A stretch of 64,000 bases of DNA, from assembly GCF_026898115.1 (NCBI RefSeq), contig NZ_CP114036.1, positions 620,001 to 684,000 of the forward strand, given 5' to 3'. Positions 15,611 to 24,729 of the stretch are shown here, in pieces; the stretch's first letter is position 1, and each line of letters starts with the position of its first letter. Below the pieces are notes generated by a model. It did no database searches. It was not told where the DNA came from and worked only from the letters and a program-made list of their open reading frames with translations. This DNA comes from Streptomyces sp. S465 (lineage in GTDB: Bacteria > Actinomycetota > Actinomycetes > Streptomycetales > Streptomycetaceae). A program made the translations under genes and the position numbers.

Positions 15611-16632
15611 CCGGGCGAGCGGCGGGAGACGCCGCGGACCGCGCGCGCACCGGCGCGGACCGGCCCGGTCCGCGGACCACACCGGCACATCGCCCATCGG
15701 CCACCGCATCGGCCGCCCCCTCCGTCGGCGTGGACCTCGGCGGCACCGGGGCCCGGCTCGTGGCCTGGCAGGACGGCACCGTGCTGGCGGCGGCCGACGC
15801 CCTCTCCGCCGACCTCGGCACCGGAGAGGTGCCCGAGCGCGTCGACCGGCTGGCCCGCGTCATCTCGGGGCTGCTGCCGACCGGCGTCCGCCCGGCCGCC
15901 GTGGGCATCGGGGCGAGCGGTCCCGTGGACGTGACCGCGGGTGTCGTGCACAACCACGACACGCTGCCGTGGTTCTCCGGGTTCCCCCTCACCGAAACCC
16001 TCGGCGCGCGTCTGTCGGTCCCCGTCGTCATCGACAACGACGCCGTCACCGCGGCCCTGGGCGAGCACGCCGCCGGTGCGGGCCAGGGCTGCGACCGGAT
16101 GCTCATGGTCACCCTCGGCACCGGCATCGGCACGGCCATGCTCGTGGACGGACATCCGGTGCGCGGGCTGGACGGCAACCACCCCGAGGGCGGCCACCTG
16201 CCGGTCACCGACGACCCGGCCCGCTGCTACTGCGGCCTGACCGGCTGCTGGGAGCAGGCCGCCTCGCGCAGCGCCCTCCAGCGCATGCTGGCCGCCCGGC
16301 TCGGCGACGGTCCCCCGGGCCGCCGGACACTGGAGCAGGGCGTGCGGGCAGCCCGCACCGATCCCGCGGTACGCGAGGTGTTCACCGCGTACGGCACGCT
16401 CCTCGGGCGCGGCCTGGCGGCTCTGCACGCCCTGTACCAGCCACGGGTGACGGTTCTGGGCGGCAGCGCGGCCACCTGCCTGCCGCTGTTCGCAGAAGGC
16501 ATGCGCCGGGCACTGCGCCGCTCCCCCGAATACGACGTGCCCACCGACATCCGCCCCGCCCGGCTCGGTGACAACGCCGGCGCGGTCGGCGCGGCCATCC
16601 TCACCCACCGCGTCCCGCCCGCGGGCGGATGA
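15607..16632 (+). CDS. ROK-family sugar kinase
   Basis: The 341-residue protein carries the ROK/hexokinase ATP motif VGVDLGGTGARLVAW (about residues 40-54), GIGASGPVDV, the catalytic VVIDNDAVTAALGE, and the ROK zinc motif in which a histidine in PEGGHLP is followed by CYCGLTGCWEQ. No N-terminal HTH is seen, so it is a kinase rather than a ROK repressor. The first 35 residues are low-complexity. GTGA overlap with the SIS gene shows translational coupling. With the porter, repressor and SIS enzyme it forms a plausible import, phosphorylation and isomerisation route for an unidentified sugar. Confidence 0.88.
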   Translation: MTGRAAGDAADRARTGADRPGPRTTPAHRPSATASAAPSVGVDLGGTGARLVAWQDGTVLAAADALSADLGTGEVPERVDRLARVISGLLPTGVRPAAVGIGASGPVDVTAGVVHNHDTLPWFSGFPLTETLGARLSVPVVIDNDAVTAALGEHAAGAGQGCDRMLMVTLGTGIGTAMLVDGHPVRGLDGNHPEGGHLPVTDDPARCYCGLTGCWEQAASRSALQRMLAARLGDGPPGRRTLEQGVRAARTDPAVREVFTAYGTLLGRGLAALHALYQPRVTVLGGSAATCLPLFAEGMRRALRRSPEYDVPTDIRPARLGDNAGAVGAAILTHRVPPAGG

Positions 16633-16698
16633 CCCGCCCCCGAACGGGACCCGCGCCCGGAGGCGCACTTGATCCGGGAGCGCCTTTCGGGCGAGACT

Positions 16699-16714
16699 TC
16701 TACAGCCCTGTAGA
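16699..16714. promoter_or_regulatory. TCTACAG/CTGTAGA inverted repeat upstream of tatA
   Basis: TCTACAG-CC-CTGTAGA is a perfect inverted repeat with 7-bp arms, 60 bp before the TatA start. It resembles the TACA/TGTA sites of BlaI/CopY-type repressors, but the spacing differs. The cognate regulator is unknown. Confidence 0.4.
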
Positions 16715-16773
16715 TTGCCGCCGGGTGGCCGGTACGCCGTATCGGCCCTCAGCACCGGAAGAGAGCAGACCTG

Positions 16774-16995
16774 ATGTTCGGCTTGAGCGAACTCGCCGTG
16801 ATCCTCATCGTCGTCGTCGTGGTCCTCGGCATCAAGAAACTGCCCGAGCTGGTGCGTTCCGCGGGCCAGGCGACCCGGATCTTCAAGAGCGAGACCAAGG
16901 CGCTCAAGGAGCAGGACGCCCCGTCCGCACCGGCCGGTCCGGGGCAGGTCGTCTCCGGCACCGTGATCAACCGGGACGAGCCGCCCCGCTCCTGA
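16774..16995 (+). CDS. tatA: TatA/E family twin-arginine translocation protein
   Basis: The 73-residue protein has one N-terminal membrane helix (residues 5-19), the FG-x-K hinge region represented by VVVLGIKKLPELVRSAG, an amphipathic helix (about 20-45) and a short charged tail. TatA oligomers form the translocation element for folded Tat substrates. It stands alone, with no tatC nearby, so it is probably an additional TatA paralogue. A weak GAGAG lies about 8 nt before the ATG. Confidence 0.85.
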   Translation: MFGLSELAVILIVVVVVLGIKKLPELVRSAGQATRIFKSETKALKEQDAPSAPAGPGQVVSGTVINRDEPPRS

Positions 16996-17082
16996 ACGCG
17001 CGGCCCGGATGCCGGGCTCCGTCGCACAGGAGGGAGACGCCGGGGTAGCCGGGTCCCGCACCGTCGGTCTCCCAGGCGGTGA

Positions 17083-17262
17083 CATGCGCCGCGTCCCGAG
17101 CCCGTACGCGGGCGCGTCGGGGAACTCCACCAGGGTGGTGAACTCGCGCTGCTGGGCGGGGCGCAACAGCGTGCCGTCGAAGAGCGCCCGCTCGAACCGG
17201 CAGTCGCAGCAGCACCGTGGAGACGAACGCCTCGGTGTTGCCGGCGGTCCGGAACCGCCCCG
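17083..17262 (-). pseudogene. Remnant of a serine beta-lactamase/D-Ala-D-Ala carboxypeptidase-like hydrolase
   Basis: Two minus-strand pieces in different frames follow each other in protein order: TAGNTEAFVSTVLL (about 17217-17260) and FERALFDGTLLRPAQQREFT with TLVEFPDAPAYGLG (about 17085-17208). I recall the order NTEA(F/V)STAxDVxRF, then ALLxGxLLxPAQLREMTT and YGLGL, as typical of the late part of class C beta-lactamase-fold serine hydrolases. The active-site SxxK and the HxG end are missing. The rest of the 416-bp gap between tatA and gltD (16996-17411) shows nothing else. Confidence 0.5.
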
Positions 17263-17411
17263 CACGGGCCGGCCGGCGCGGGTGATCGACGACCTGGGAG
17301 CTGGTGGACCGGATCGTGGCCGAGGCCCGCCGAGGCCCCGGACCGGCGGCCCCGCGGTCGTACAGTGGGGTGAAAGCGGCCAGACCATGACACGGGTAAT
17401 GGGAGGTGGTC

Positions 17412-18914
<1,503 letters not shown>

Positions 18915-19010
18915 CGGTACGGCAGCATGGCGGTGTGACGGCGCGACATCCGGTGGCCGGGACGGGTACCAGGACGGCAGGCCGCCTGCCGCGGGCGCGC
19001 CGCGCGGGAA

Positions 19011-19016
19011 TAGTGT
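19011..19016 (+). promoter_or_regulatory. -10 element of a leaderless promoter (MBL hydrolase)
   Basis: TAGTGT lies 6 bp before the ATG at 19023, with no ribosome-binding site in between. That places the transcription start at or next to the start codon. Confidence 0.55.
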
Positions 19017-19022
19017 GCGTCC

Positions 19023-20021
19023 ATGAGTTCGCAATCGCCCCTTCTCACCGTGGCCGACGGTGTGCACGTCTGGTCCCCCACCCCGAGTGCCGGATGGGGT
19101 CTGGCCAACTGCGGTCTGATCGTCTCCCCCGATGGCGCCGCCGCCTGGATCGACACCCCCTACGACCGGCGGATGGCCGGTGACTTCCTGGCGCGGAGCC
19201 GCGCCCTGCTGCCCGACGGGGGCCGGATCGAGCGGGTGATCGTCACCCATGCCAACGGCGACCACCTGTGGGGCGCTGAGGTCGTGCCGGACGCCGAGAT
19301 CGTCGCCACCCGCGAGGCGCTCGGCCATATCGAGTACGAGCCCTCCCCGCAGCAGTTGCACGCCCTGGTGCACGGCAGCGACCCGGCGACCCCGCTCGGC
19401 TGGTATCTCCAGCGGCACTTCGGGCGGTTCGACTGGGCCGCCACCGAGGTCGTCGAGCCGACGCTCACCTTCGTGGGCGAACTCGACCTGCGCGTGGGCC
19501 AGGTGCCGGTGCGGGTGTTCAGTCTGCCGTCCGCGCACACCGCCGGCGATCTGGTGGCGTATCTGCCACGGCAGAAGGTGGCGTTCACCGGCGATGTCAT
19601 CTTCGCCTCCGGCCCTGAGGACCCCGGTGACCACGCGGTGCACTGGGCGGGCCCGCTGGACAACGTGATCGCCGCCTGTGAGCGGGTGCTCGCGACCGGG
19701 GCCGAGGTGATCGTCCCCGGCCATGGCCCGGTCCTGGACCGGGCGGGGGTGCGCGGCCACATCGGCTATCTGGAGCATGTCCGGGACCGCACCCGGCAGT
19801 TGCACGCGGCAGGGGTACCGGCCCTGGAGGCCGCCCGTACGCTCATCGCCGAGAACGCCCATCCGTCACTGGGCCTGCCCGAGCGGCTGGTGATCACGGT
19901 GGGTTCGGAGTACCGGCATCTGAACGGCGGCGACGAACCGGCGGATCTCATGGCCACCATGGCCGATCTCGCCCAGGTGGCATGGGAGCGACGCGAGGCC
20001 GCGCCGCCGGCCTCGGCCTGA
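19023..20021 (+). CDS. Metallo-beta-lactamase-fold hydrolase
   Basis: The 332-residue MBL-fold protein has the metal motif THANGDHLWG (H76, N78, D80, H81), in which the second histidine of the usual HxHxDH is replaced by asparagine. Further ligands are in LPSAHTAGD, FTGDVIF and VPGHGPV. This variant occurs in SoxH-like and other MBL subgroups, so activity may be kept with a changed metal site. The C-terminal 70 residues are helical. The substrate is unknown; hydrolysis of a thioester or similar small molecule is possible. It is convergent with lpd. Confidence 0.8.
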   Translation: MSSQSPLLTVADGVHVWSPTPSAGWGLANCGLIVSPDGAAAWIDTPYDRRMAGDFLARSRALLPDGGRIERVIVTHANGDHLWGAEVVPDAEIVATREALGHIEYEPSPQQLHALVHGSDPATPLGWYLQRHFGRFDWAATEVVEPTLTFVGELDLRVGQVPVRVFSLPSAHTAGDLVAYLPRQKVAFTGDVIFASGPEDPGDHAVHWAGPLDNVIAACERVLATGAEVIVPGHGPVLDRAGVRGHIGYLEHVRDRTRQLHAAGVPALEAARTLIAENAHPSLGLPERLVITVGSEYRHLNGGDEPADLMATMADLAQVAWERREAAPPASA

Positions 20022-20026
20022 GCACC

Positions 20027-20094
20027 GCGGCGGGACGCGGGGGCGGCGCGCCCACGGCACGTACCCGCGCCCTGCCCGGCGTTCGTCCCGCCGC
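20027..20094. terminator. Long-loop inverted repeat between convergent genes
   Basis: GCGGCGGGACG (20027-20037) and CGTCCCGCCGC (20084-20094) pair exactly, with a 46-nt GC-rich loop. It fills the gap between the MBL hydrolase and the lpd stop codons and is a probable bidirectional terminator. Confidence 0.45.
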
Positions 20095-20131
20095 CCGAGG
20101 GCAGGCCGGACCAGCCCTGGAGCGCCCGCCC

Positions 20132-21532
20132 TCACATGTTGATCATGTGTCCGGCGAGCCCGTGGACGGCCTCCTTCACCGCCTCGCTGAGGGTCGGATG
20201 GGCATGGACGTTGCGGGCCACCTCGTGCACGGTGAGATCCCACTGCTGGGCGAGGGTGAGTTCGGGCAGCAGCTCGGTGACCTCGGGGCCGATGAGATGG
20301 CCGCCCAGCAGCTCGCCGTGGCGGCCGTCACTGACGAGCTTCACGAAGCCGACGGGGTCACCGAGCCCCTGGGCCTTGCCGTTGGCGGTGAACGGGAACT
20401 TCGCCACCCGGACGTCGAAACCGCGCTCCCGCGCCTGGGCCTCGGTCCAGCCGAAGCTGGCGATCTGCGGCTGGCAGAAGGTGGCGCGCGGGATCATCAC
20501 ATAGTCGAGCTCCATGGTCTCCGCCCCGGCGATGGTCTCCGCCGCGACGATGCCCATGGCCTCGGCGGCATGTGCCAGCATCAGCTTGGCGGTGACGTCG
20601 CCGATGGCGAAGATGTGCGGCACATTGGTGCGGCACCGGCCGTCGACATCGATGGCGCCGCGTTCGGTCAGCGCCACGCCGGTGTGCTCCAGCCCGTATC
20701 CGCGCACCCGCGGCCGGAACCCGATGGCCTGGAGCACCCGGGCGGCCTGGAGGGTCTGCCGCTGACCGCCCGTGGTCACCATGACCTTGACCGCGGGGCC
20801 CGCGTCGTTGATCGCCTCCACCCGGGTGGAGGTCAGGATGTTGATGCCGAGCCTGCGGAAGCGGCGGGTGAGCTCGGCGGAGACCTCCTCGTCCTCCAGG
20901 GGCACGATCCGGTCCATGAACTCCACCAGCGTCACCTGCACCCCGTAGCTGTGCATGATGTACGCGAACTCCACACCGATGGCGCCCGCGCCCGCGATCA
21001 GGACGCTGCCGGGCAGGGTGGGGGCGAGGATCTGCTCCTCGTAGGTCACCACGCGCTCGCTGAGCGAGGTGCCGGGCAGCAGATTGGTGATCGAGCCCGC
21101 GGCGATGACGCAGTGGTCGAAGCCGAGCGTCTCCGTACCGCCGTCGGCGCGGGTGACCCGCAGCTCGTGCGGGCCGGTGAAGGCACCCCGCCCCTCGTAT
21201 TGGGTGATCTTGTTCTTCTTCATCAGATAGTGGACGCCCTTGACCCGTCCGTCGGCCACCTTGCGGCTGCGCTCGAACGCCTGCCGGTAGTCCACGGTGA
21301 CATCGCCGTTCACCCGGATGCCGAAGTTCTTGGCCTCATGGAGGAACAGATGGGTCAGCTCGGCGTTGCGCAGCAGGGCCTTGGACGGGATGCAGCCCAC
21401 GTTCAGGCAGACGCCGCCCCAGTAGCGTTCCTCGACGATGGCCGTGGTCAGGCCCAGCTGGGCGGCGCGGATCGCGGCGACATAGCCACCCGGCCCGGCT
21501 CCCAGGACCACGACGTCGAAATGTGCGCTCAT
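20132..21532 (-). CDS. lpdA: Dihydrolipoyl dehydrogenase (E3)
   Basis: The 466-residue flavoprotein disulfide reductase starts [20 protein letters not shown] (FAD motif), has the redox disulfide [13 protein letters not shown], an NAD motif [34 protein letters not shown], and the catalytic His-Glu pair in VHAHPTLSE. It reoxidises lipoyl groups of 2-oxo acid dehydrogenase or glycine cleavage complexes with NAD. The start at 21532 is preferred to an in-frame ATG at 21550, because a TAAGGT -10 element ends 7 bp upstream and homology begins there. It is divergent from the S4 gene. Confidence 0.92.
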   Translation of the reverse strand: MSAHFDVVVLGAGPGGYVAAIRAAQLGLTTAIVEERYWGGVCLNVGCIPSKALLRNAELTHLFLHEAKNFGIRVNGDVTVDYRQAFERSRKVADGRVKGVHYLMKKNKITQYEGRGAFTGPHELRVTRADGGTETLGFDHCVIAAGSITNLLPGTSLSERVVTYEEQILAPTLPGSVLIAGAGAIGVEFAYIMHSYGVQVTLVEFMDRIVPLEDEEVSAELTRRFRRLGINILTSTRVEAINDAGPAVKVMVTTGGQRQTLQAARVLQAIGFRPRVRGYGLEHTGVALTERGAIDVDGRCRTNVPHIFAIGDVTAKLMLAHAAEAMGIVAAETIAGAETMELDYVMIPRATFCQPQIASFGWTEAQARERGFDVRVAKFPFTANGKAQGLGDPVGFVKLVSDGRHGELLGGHLIGPEVTELLPELTLAQQWDLTVHEVARNVHAHPTLSEAVKEAVHGLAGHMINM

Positions 21533-21562
21533 GCGTCGCACCTTAGACATTAGAGTCGGGGT
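21533..21562. promoter_or_regulatory. Compact divergent pair of leaderless promoters
   Basis: Only 30 bp separate the two start codons. The minus-strand -10 is TAAGGT (21540-21545), 7 bp before the lpd ATG; the plus-strand -10 is TAGAGT (21551-21556), 6 bp before the S4 ATG. The two elements are 5 bp apart, so two polymerases could not sit there at once. Confidence 0.6.
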
Positions 21563-21952
21563 ATGGCTTCAGACGAGGGGTCCGTACGGGTGGACAGCTG
21601 GATCTGGTCCGTGCGGCTGACCAAAACGCGGTCCATGGCCGCTTCGGCCTGCCGGGCGGGGCACGTCCGGGTCAACGGCGAGCGCGTCAAACCCGCCCAG
21701 GCGGTGCGGCCCGGTGACGAGGTGCGGTTGCGCCACGCGGGGCGCGACCGGGTCGTGGTGGTCTCACGGATCGTGCGCAAGCGGGTCGGGGCGCCGGTCG
21801 CGGCCGAATGCTACGTCGACAACAGTCCTCCTCCGCCACCGCGCGAGCACACCGTGCCGATCGGGCTGCGCGACCGCGGGGCGGGCCGCCCCACCAAGCG
21901 CGACCGACGTGAGATGGAGCGGCTGCGCGGTATGCCCGGCGGCCTCGGCTAG
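21563..21952 (+). CDS. S4-domain RNA-binding protein (Hsp15/HslR-like)
   Basis: The 129-residue protein has an N-terminal S4 domain (about residues 9-68; [19 protein letters not shown] and [15 protein letters not shown]), followed by a basic tail with [19 protein letters not shown]. This is the architecture of Hsp15, which binds stalled 50S subunits carrying nascent peptide. It is divergent from lpd through a leaderless promoter and convergent with the glycerol-type operon. Confidence 0.85.
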   Translation: MASDEGSVRVDSWIWSVRLTKTRSMAASACRAGHVRVNGERVKPAQAVRPGDEVRLRHAGRDRVVVVSRIVRKRVGAPVAAECYVDNSPPPPPREHTVPIGLRDRGAGRPTKRDRREMERLRGMPGGLG

Positions 21953-22001
21953 CCACCGCGGGTCCCTCCCGCCCGGCTCCGCCGGAAGGGCCCCCGGCCG
22001 G

Positions 22002-23255
22002 TCAGCCCGCCGTGATCCGTACCGGGCCGCCGTGTGCGTCGGCCCGGTCGATCCAGTCGGCGGACAGATGGCACGGCCGGTTGGGTGCCACGGTGCGGGG
22101 CAGGCGTCCGCGGTGCAGGGTCCGGCCGTCCTGGCTGACGGTGAGCACCGGCCGGGTCAGGAACCCGGCGGTGCGCAGGATGAGGCGGCCGCGCGGCGGA
22201 GGGGGCCCGTGCGGGGCGACCCGGTTGGGCCAGACCCACAGCAGCGGCGCCTCGACCCGCACGGGCAGCGGTCCCGGAGCCCACGGCCGGCCGGCGAGAT
22301 GGCGCAGCACGGGCCCGGCGGCGCACCGGCCGTCGAGGGCGGCGATATCGGCGGTCTCGACGGGGTGCAGCAGATTGCCGACGGCGAAGACGCCGGGTTG
22401 GCCGGTGCGGAACTCGGCGTCGGCCGCCGGGCCGCGGGTGCCGGGGTCGAGGGCGATCCCGGCGCTTCTGGCCAGTTCGTGGTCGGGGATCCAGTCGCCG
22501 GTGAACACCACGGTGTCGCAGCCGACGGCCGCGGTTCTGCCGTCCCGGTGCCGCAGACGCAGGCTCTCCAGCCGCCCCGAGCCGGTCAGTTCGGTCACGG
22601 TGGCGTCGGTGACCAGCGGAAAGCCATGGCGCAGCCGGGTGCCGAAGTGGCGCGCCGGATGGATCTGGTGGCGGGGCTGGTCGGTGACCATGGCGACCAC
22701 CTCGGCTCCGGCCTGACGCAACGTGGCCACCGCGGAGTAGCTGACCGGTTCGGCGCCGACGATGACGGCGCGGCGCCCCACGTCCTGGCCGTGCAGATGG
22801 ACGGCCTGCTGTAGCTGTCCGGTGGTGAGGACGCCCGCCGGCCGGGTGCCGGGCACCAGCCGGGCGCTGCGCGGGCGTTCCCGGGCGCCGGTGGCCAGGA
22901 CGACGGCCGTGGCGGTGATCCGCTCCAGGCCGGCCGGCCCGGTGAGGTCCACGGTCCTCGGGCCCGCCCAGCCGGTGGCCGTGACGCCGGTGCGCAGCAC
23001 CGCGCCGGCGCGGACGGCGGCGGCGATGTGGTGGCGGGCGTAGTCGGGGCCGGTCATCATCCGGCGCAGGTCGCGCAGTCCGAATCCGGTGTGGTGGCAG
23101 TGGCGGGGGATGCCGCCCGCCCGCTGTTCGCGGTCCAGGACCTCGACCCGTTCCACCCCGGCGGCGGCCAGCCGCGCGGCGACCGCCAGCCCGGCCGGTC
23201 CGGCCCCGATGACCAGCACGTCGACGGTCCGGTGGATGCGGTCGGTGGGGGTCAT
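22002..23255 (-). CDS. FAD/NAD(P)-dependent oxidoreductase, third gene of the glycerol-type operon
   Basis: The 417-residue protein has an N-terminal FAD fold VLVIGAGPAGLAVAARLAA (about residues 13-31), RAGGIPRHCHHTGFG, an internal NAD fold AVIVGAEPVSYSAVATL and the late FAD segment GVFAVGNLLHPVETADIA. This layout matches the HcnB/OoxA/sarcosine-oxidase-alpha type and the flavoprotein that accompanies BFD-containing glycerol-3-phosphate dehydrogenases. The start overlaps the stop of the upstream dehydrogenase by ATGA. It probably moves electrons between the dehydrogenase and NAD(P) or a quinone. The C-terminal 100 residues are variable. Confidence 0.82.
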   Translation of the reverse strand: MTPTDRIHRTVDVLVIGAGPAGLAVAARLAAAGVERVEVLDREQRAGGIPRHCHHTGFGLRDLRRMMTGPDYARHHIAAAVRAGAVLRTGVTATGWAGPRTVDLTGPAGLERITATAVVLATGARERPRSARLVPGTRPAGVLTTGQLQQAVHLHGQDVGRRAVIVGAEPVSYSAVATLRQAGAEVVAMVTDQPRHQIHPARHFGTRLRHGFPLVTDATVTELTGSGRLESLRLRHRDGRTAAVGCDTVVFTGDWIPDHELARSAGIALDPGTRGPAADAEFRTGQPGVFAVGNLLHPVETADIAALDGRCAAGPVLRHLAGRPWAPGPLPVRVEAPLLWVWPNRVAPHGPPPPRGRLILRTAGFLTRPVLTVSQDGRTLHRGRLPRTVAPNRPCHLSADWIDRADAHGGPVRITAG

Positions 23256-24679
23256 CGCCGGGCCTCCGTCCGGTCCTCGGCCGTGGTGGCCTCCTCGAAC
23301 TGGGCGCGCACGGCGGCGCCGCAGAAGAATCCCTGGCAGCGTCCGCCCAGGGCCCGGGTGCGGCGTCTGAGGCCGTCGAGCGAGGACGGTGGCACGGTGG
23401 CGGCCAGCGCGTCGCGGATCTCACCCCGGGTGACGCGTTCGCAGTGGCAGACCACGGTGCCGTAGGCGGGGTCGGCCGCGATGAGATCGGCTCGCTGGTA
23501 GGGGCGCGGGAACGCCTCGCCGATGGTGGGCATCCGCACGGGCTCGATCTCCCGCTCCGGCCCCAGGTCCAGCCCGCAGCCGGCGAGCAGTCCCGCCACA
23601 TGCGCGGCGATCGCCATCGAGGCGGTGAGGCCGGTGGAACGGATGCCGCCCACGGCGACATACCGCCGGTCCGGGTCCGCGTGGATCTGGTAGTCGCCGT
23701 GCTCGGTGGCGGCGCGCAGCCCCGCGTAGACCGCGGTGACCTCTTCCTCCAGCAGTCGCGGCATGATCCGTGCGCCCTTCTCCCGGAGCGAGGCCAGTCC
23801 GTCGGCCGACGATCCGGTGGCGGTCTTGTCGTCCAGGTCCTCGGCGGTGGGGCCGAGCATCACATTGCCGTACACGGTCGGCGCCACCAGCACGCCCTTG
23901 CCGAGCGCGGTGGGCACCGGCAGCAGGATGTGGTCGACCAGACCGCGGGCGAACTTGTCGAAGACGATGAGCTGCCCGCGGCGCGGGGTCACGGTGAACT
24001 CCCGGTGGCCGAGCCGGCGGTTGATCTCATCCGAGTACAGCCCCGCGGCGTTGACCAGGTGACGGGTGCGCAGCACCCCGCGCGGGGTGGCGATCTGGTG
24101 GTGGTGCGCATCCGTGGTGATGGCCCCGGCCGGGCAGTTCAGATGGAGGGCGACGCCCGCGCGCACCGCCTGGGTGGCGTAGGCGAGCGTCGTCGTCCAG
24201 GGGCAGATGATGCTCTCCCCGGGTACTTCGAGCGCGCCGAGGGCGCCCGGCCCCAGATGGGGTTCGCGGGCGCGGACCGCGTCCGCGTCGAGGATGCCCG
24301 TCCGGTCGTAGCCGTTGCGCGCGGCCTTCTCGGCGAGTGCCGGCAGCGCGGCGAGCTGTTCCGCGTCCCAGGCGACGAGCAGCGCGCCGAGCGGTTCGAG
24401 CGGGATGCCGGTCTCGGCGGCGTACGCGGTCAGCAGCTGGTAGCCCTCGCGCACCAGCCGGGCCTCCAGGGTGCCCGGCGTGGCGTCGAACCCGGTGTGC
24501 AGGATCGCGGTGTTGGCCTTGGAGGTGCCGTTGCCGACATCGTCGGACGCCTCGACGAGGGCGATCCGCAGCCGGTACCGGGCCAGTTCGCGGGCGATGG
24601 CGGTGCCGACCACCCCGGCGCCGACGATGGCCACGTCGTAGACCTCGTCGGGGAGGTCACCCGTGGTCGTAACGGTCAT
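23252..24679 (-). CDS. Glycerol-3-phosphate dehydrogenase-like FAD enzyme with C-terminal BFD-type [2Fe-2S] domain
   Basis: The 475-residue protein has a DAO-type FAD fold (VAIVGAGVVGTAIARELAR, about residues 16-34; GNGTSKANTAILHTGFD; GGIRSTGLTASMAIAAH) and a C-terminal bacterioferritin-associated-ferredoxin-like domain with CHCERVTRGEI and GGRCQGFFC, four cysteines for a [2Fe-2S] cluster. GlpA of the anaerobic G3P dehydrogenase has this fusion. The gene lies between the kinase and the FAD/NAD oxidoreductase, so the operon likely runs polyol to polyol-phosphate to keto-phosphate. AAGGGA lies about 6 nt before the ATG. Confidence 0.85.
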   Translation of the reverse strand: MTVTTTGDLPDEVYDVAIVGAGVVGTAIARELARYRLRIALVEASDDVGNGTSKANTAILHTGFDATPGTLEARLVREGYQLLTAYAAETGIPLEPLGALLVAWDAEQLAALPALAEKAARNGYDRTGILDADAVRAREPHLGPGALGALEVPGESIICPWTTTLAYATQAVRAGVALHLNCPAGAITTDAHHHQIATPRGVLRTRHLVNAAGLYSDEINRRLGHREFTVTPRRGQLIVFDKFARGLVDHILLPVPTALGKGVLVAPTVYGNVMLGPTAEDLDDKTATGSSADGLASLREKGARIMPRLLEEEVTAVYAGLRAATEHGDYQIHADPDRRYVAVGGIRSTGLTASMAIAAHVAGLLAGCGLDLGPEREIEPVRMPTIGEAFPRPYQRADLIAADPAYGTVVCHCERVTRGEIRDALAATVPPSSLDGLRRRTRALGGRCQGFFCGAAVRAQFEEATTAEDRTEARR

Positions 24680-24729
24680 TGTGGTCCCTTGCTCGGTGGT
24701 GCGCGTGGCTCTGGGTGCGGGGCCGGTGC

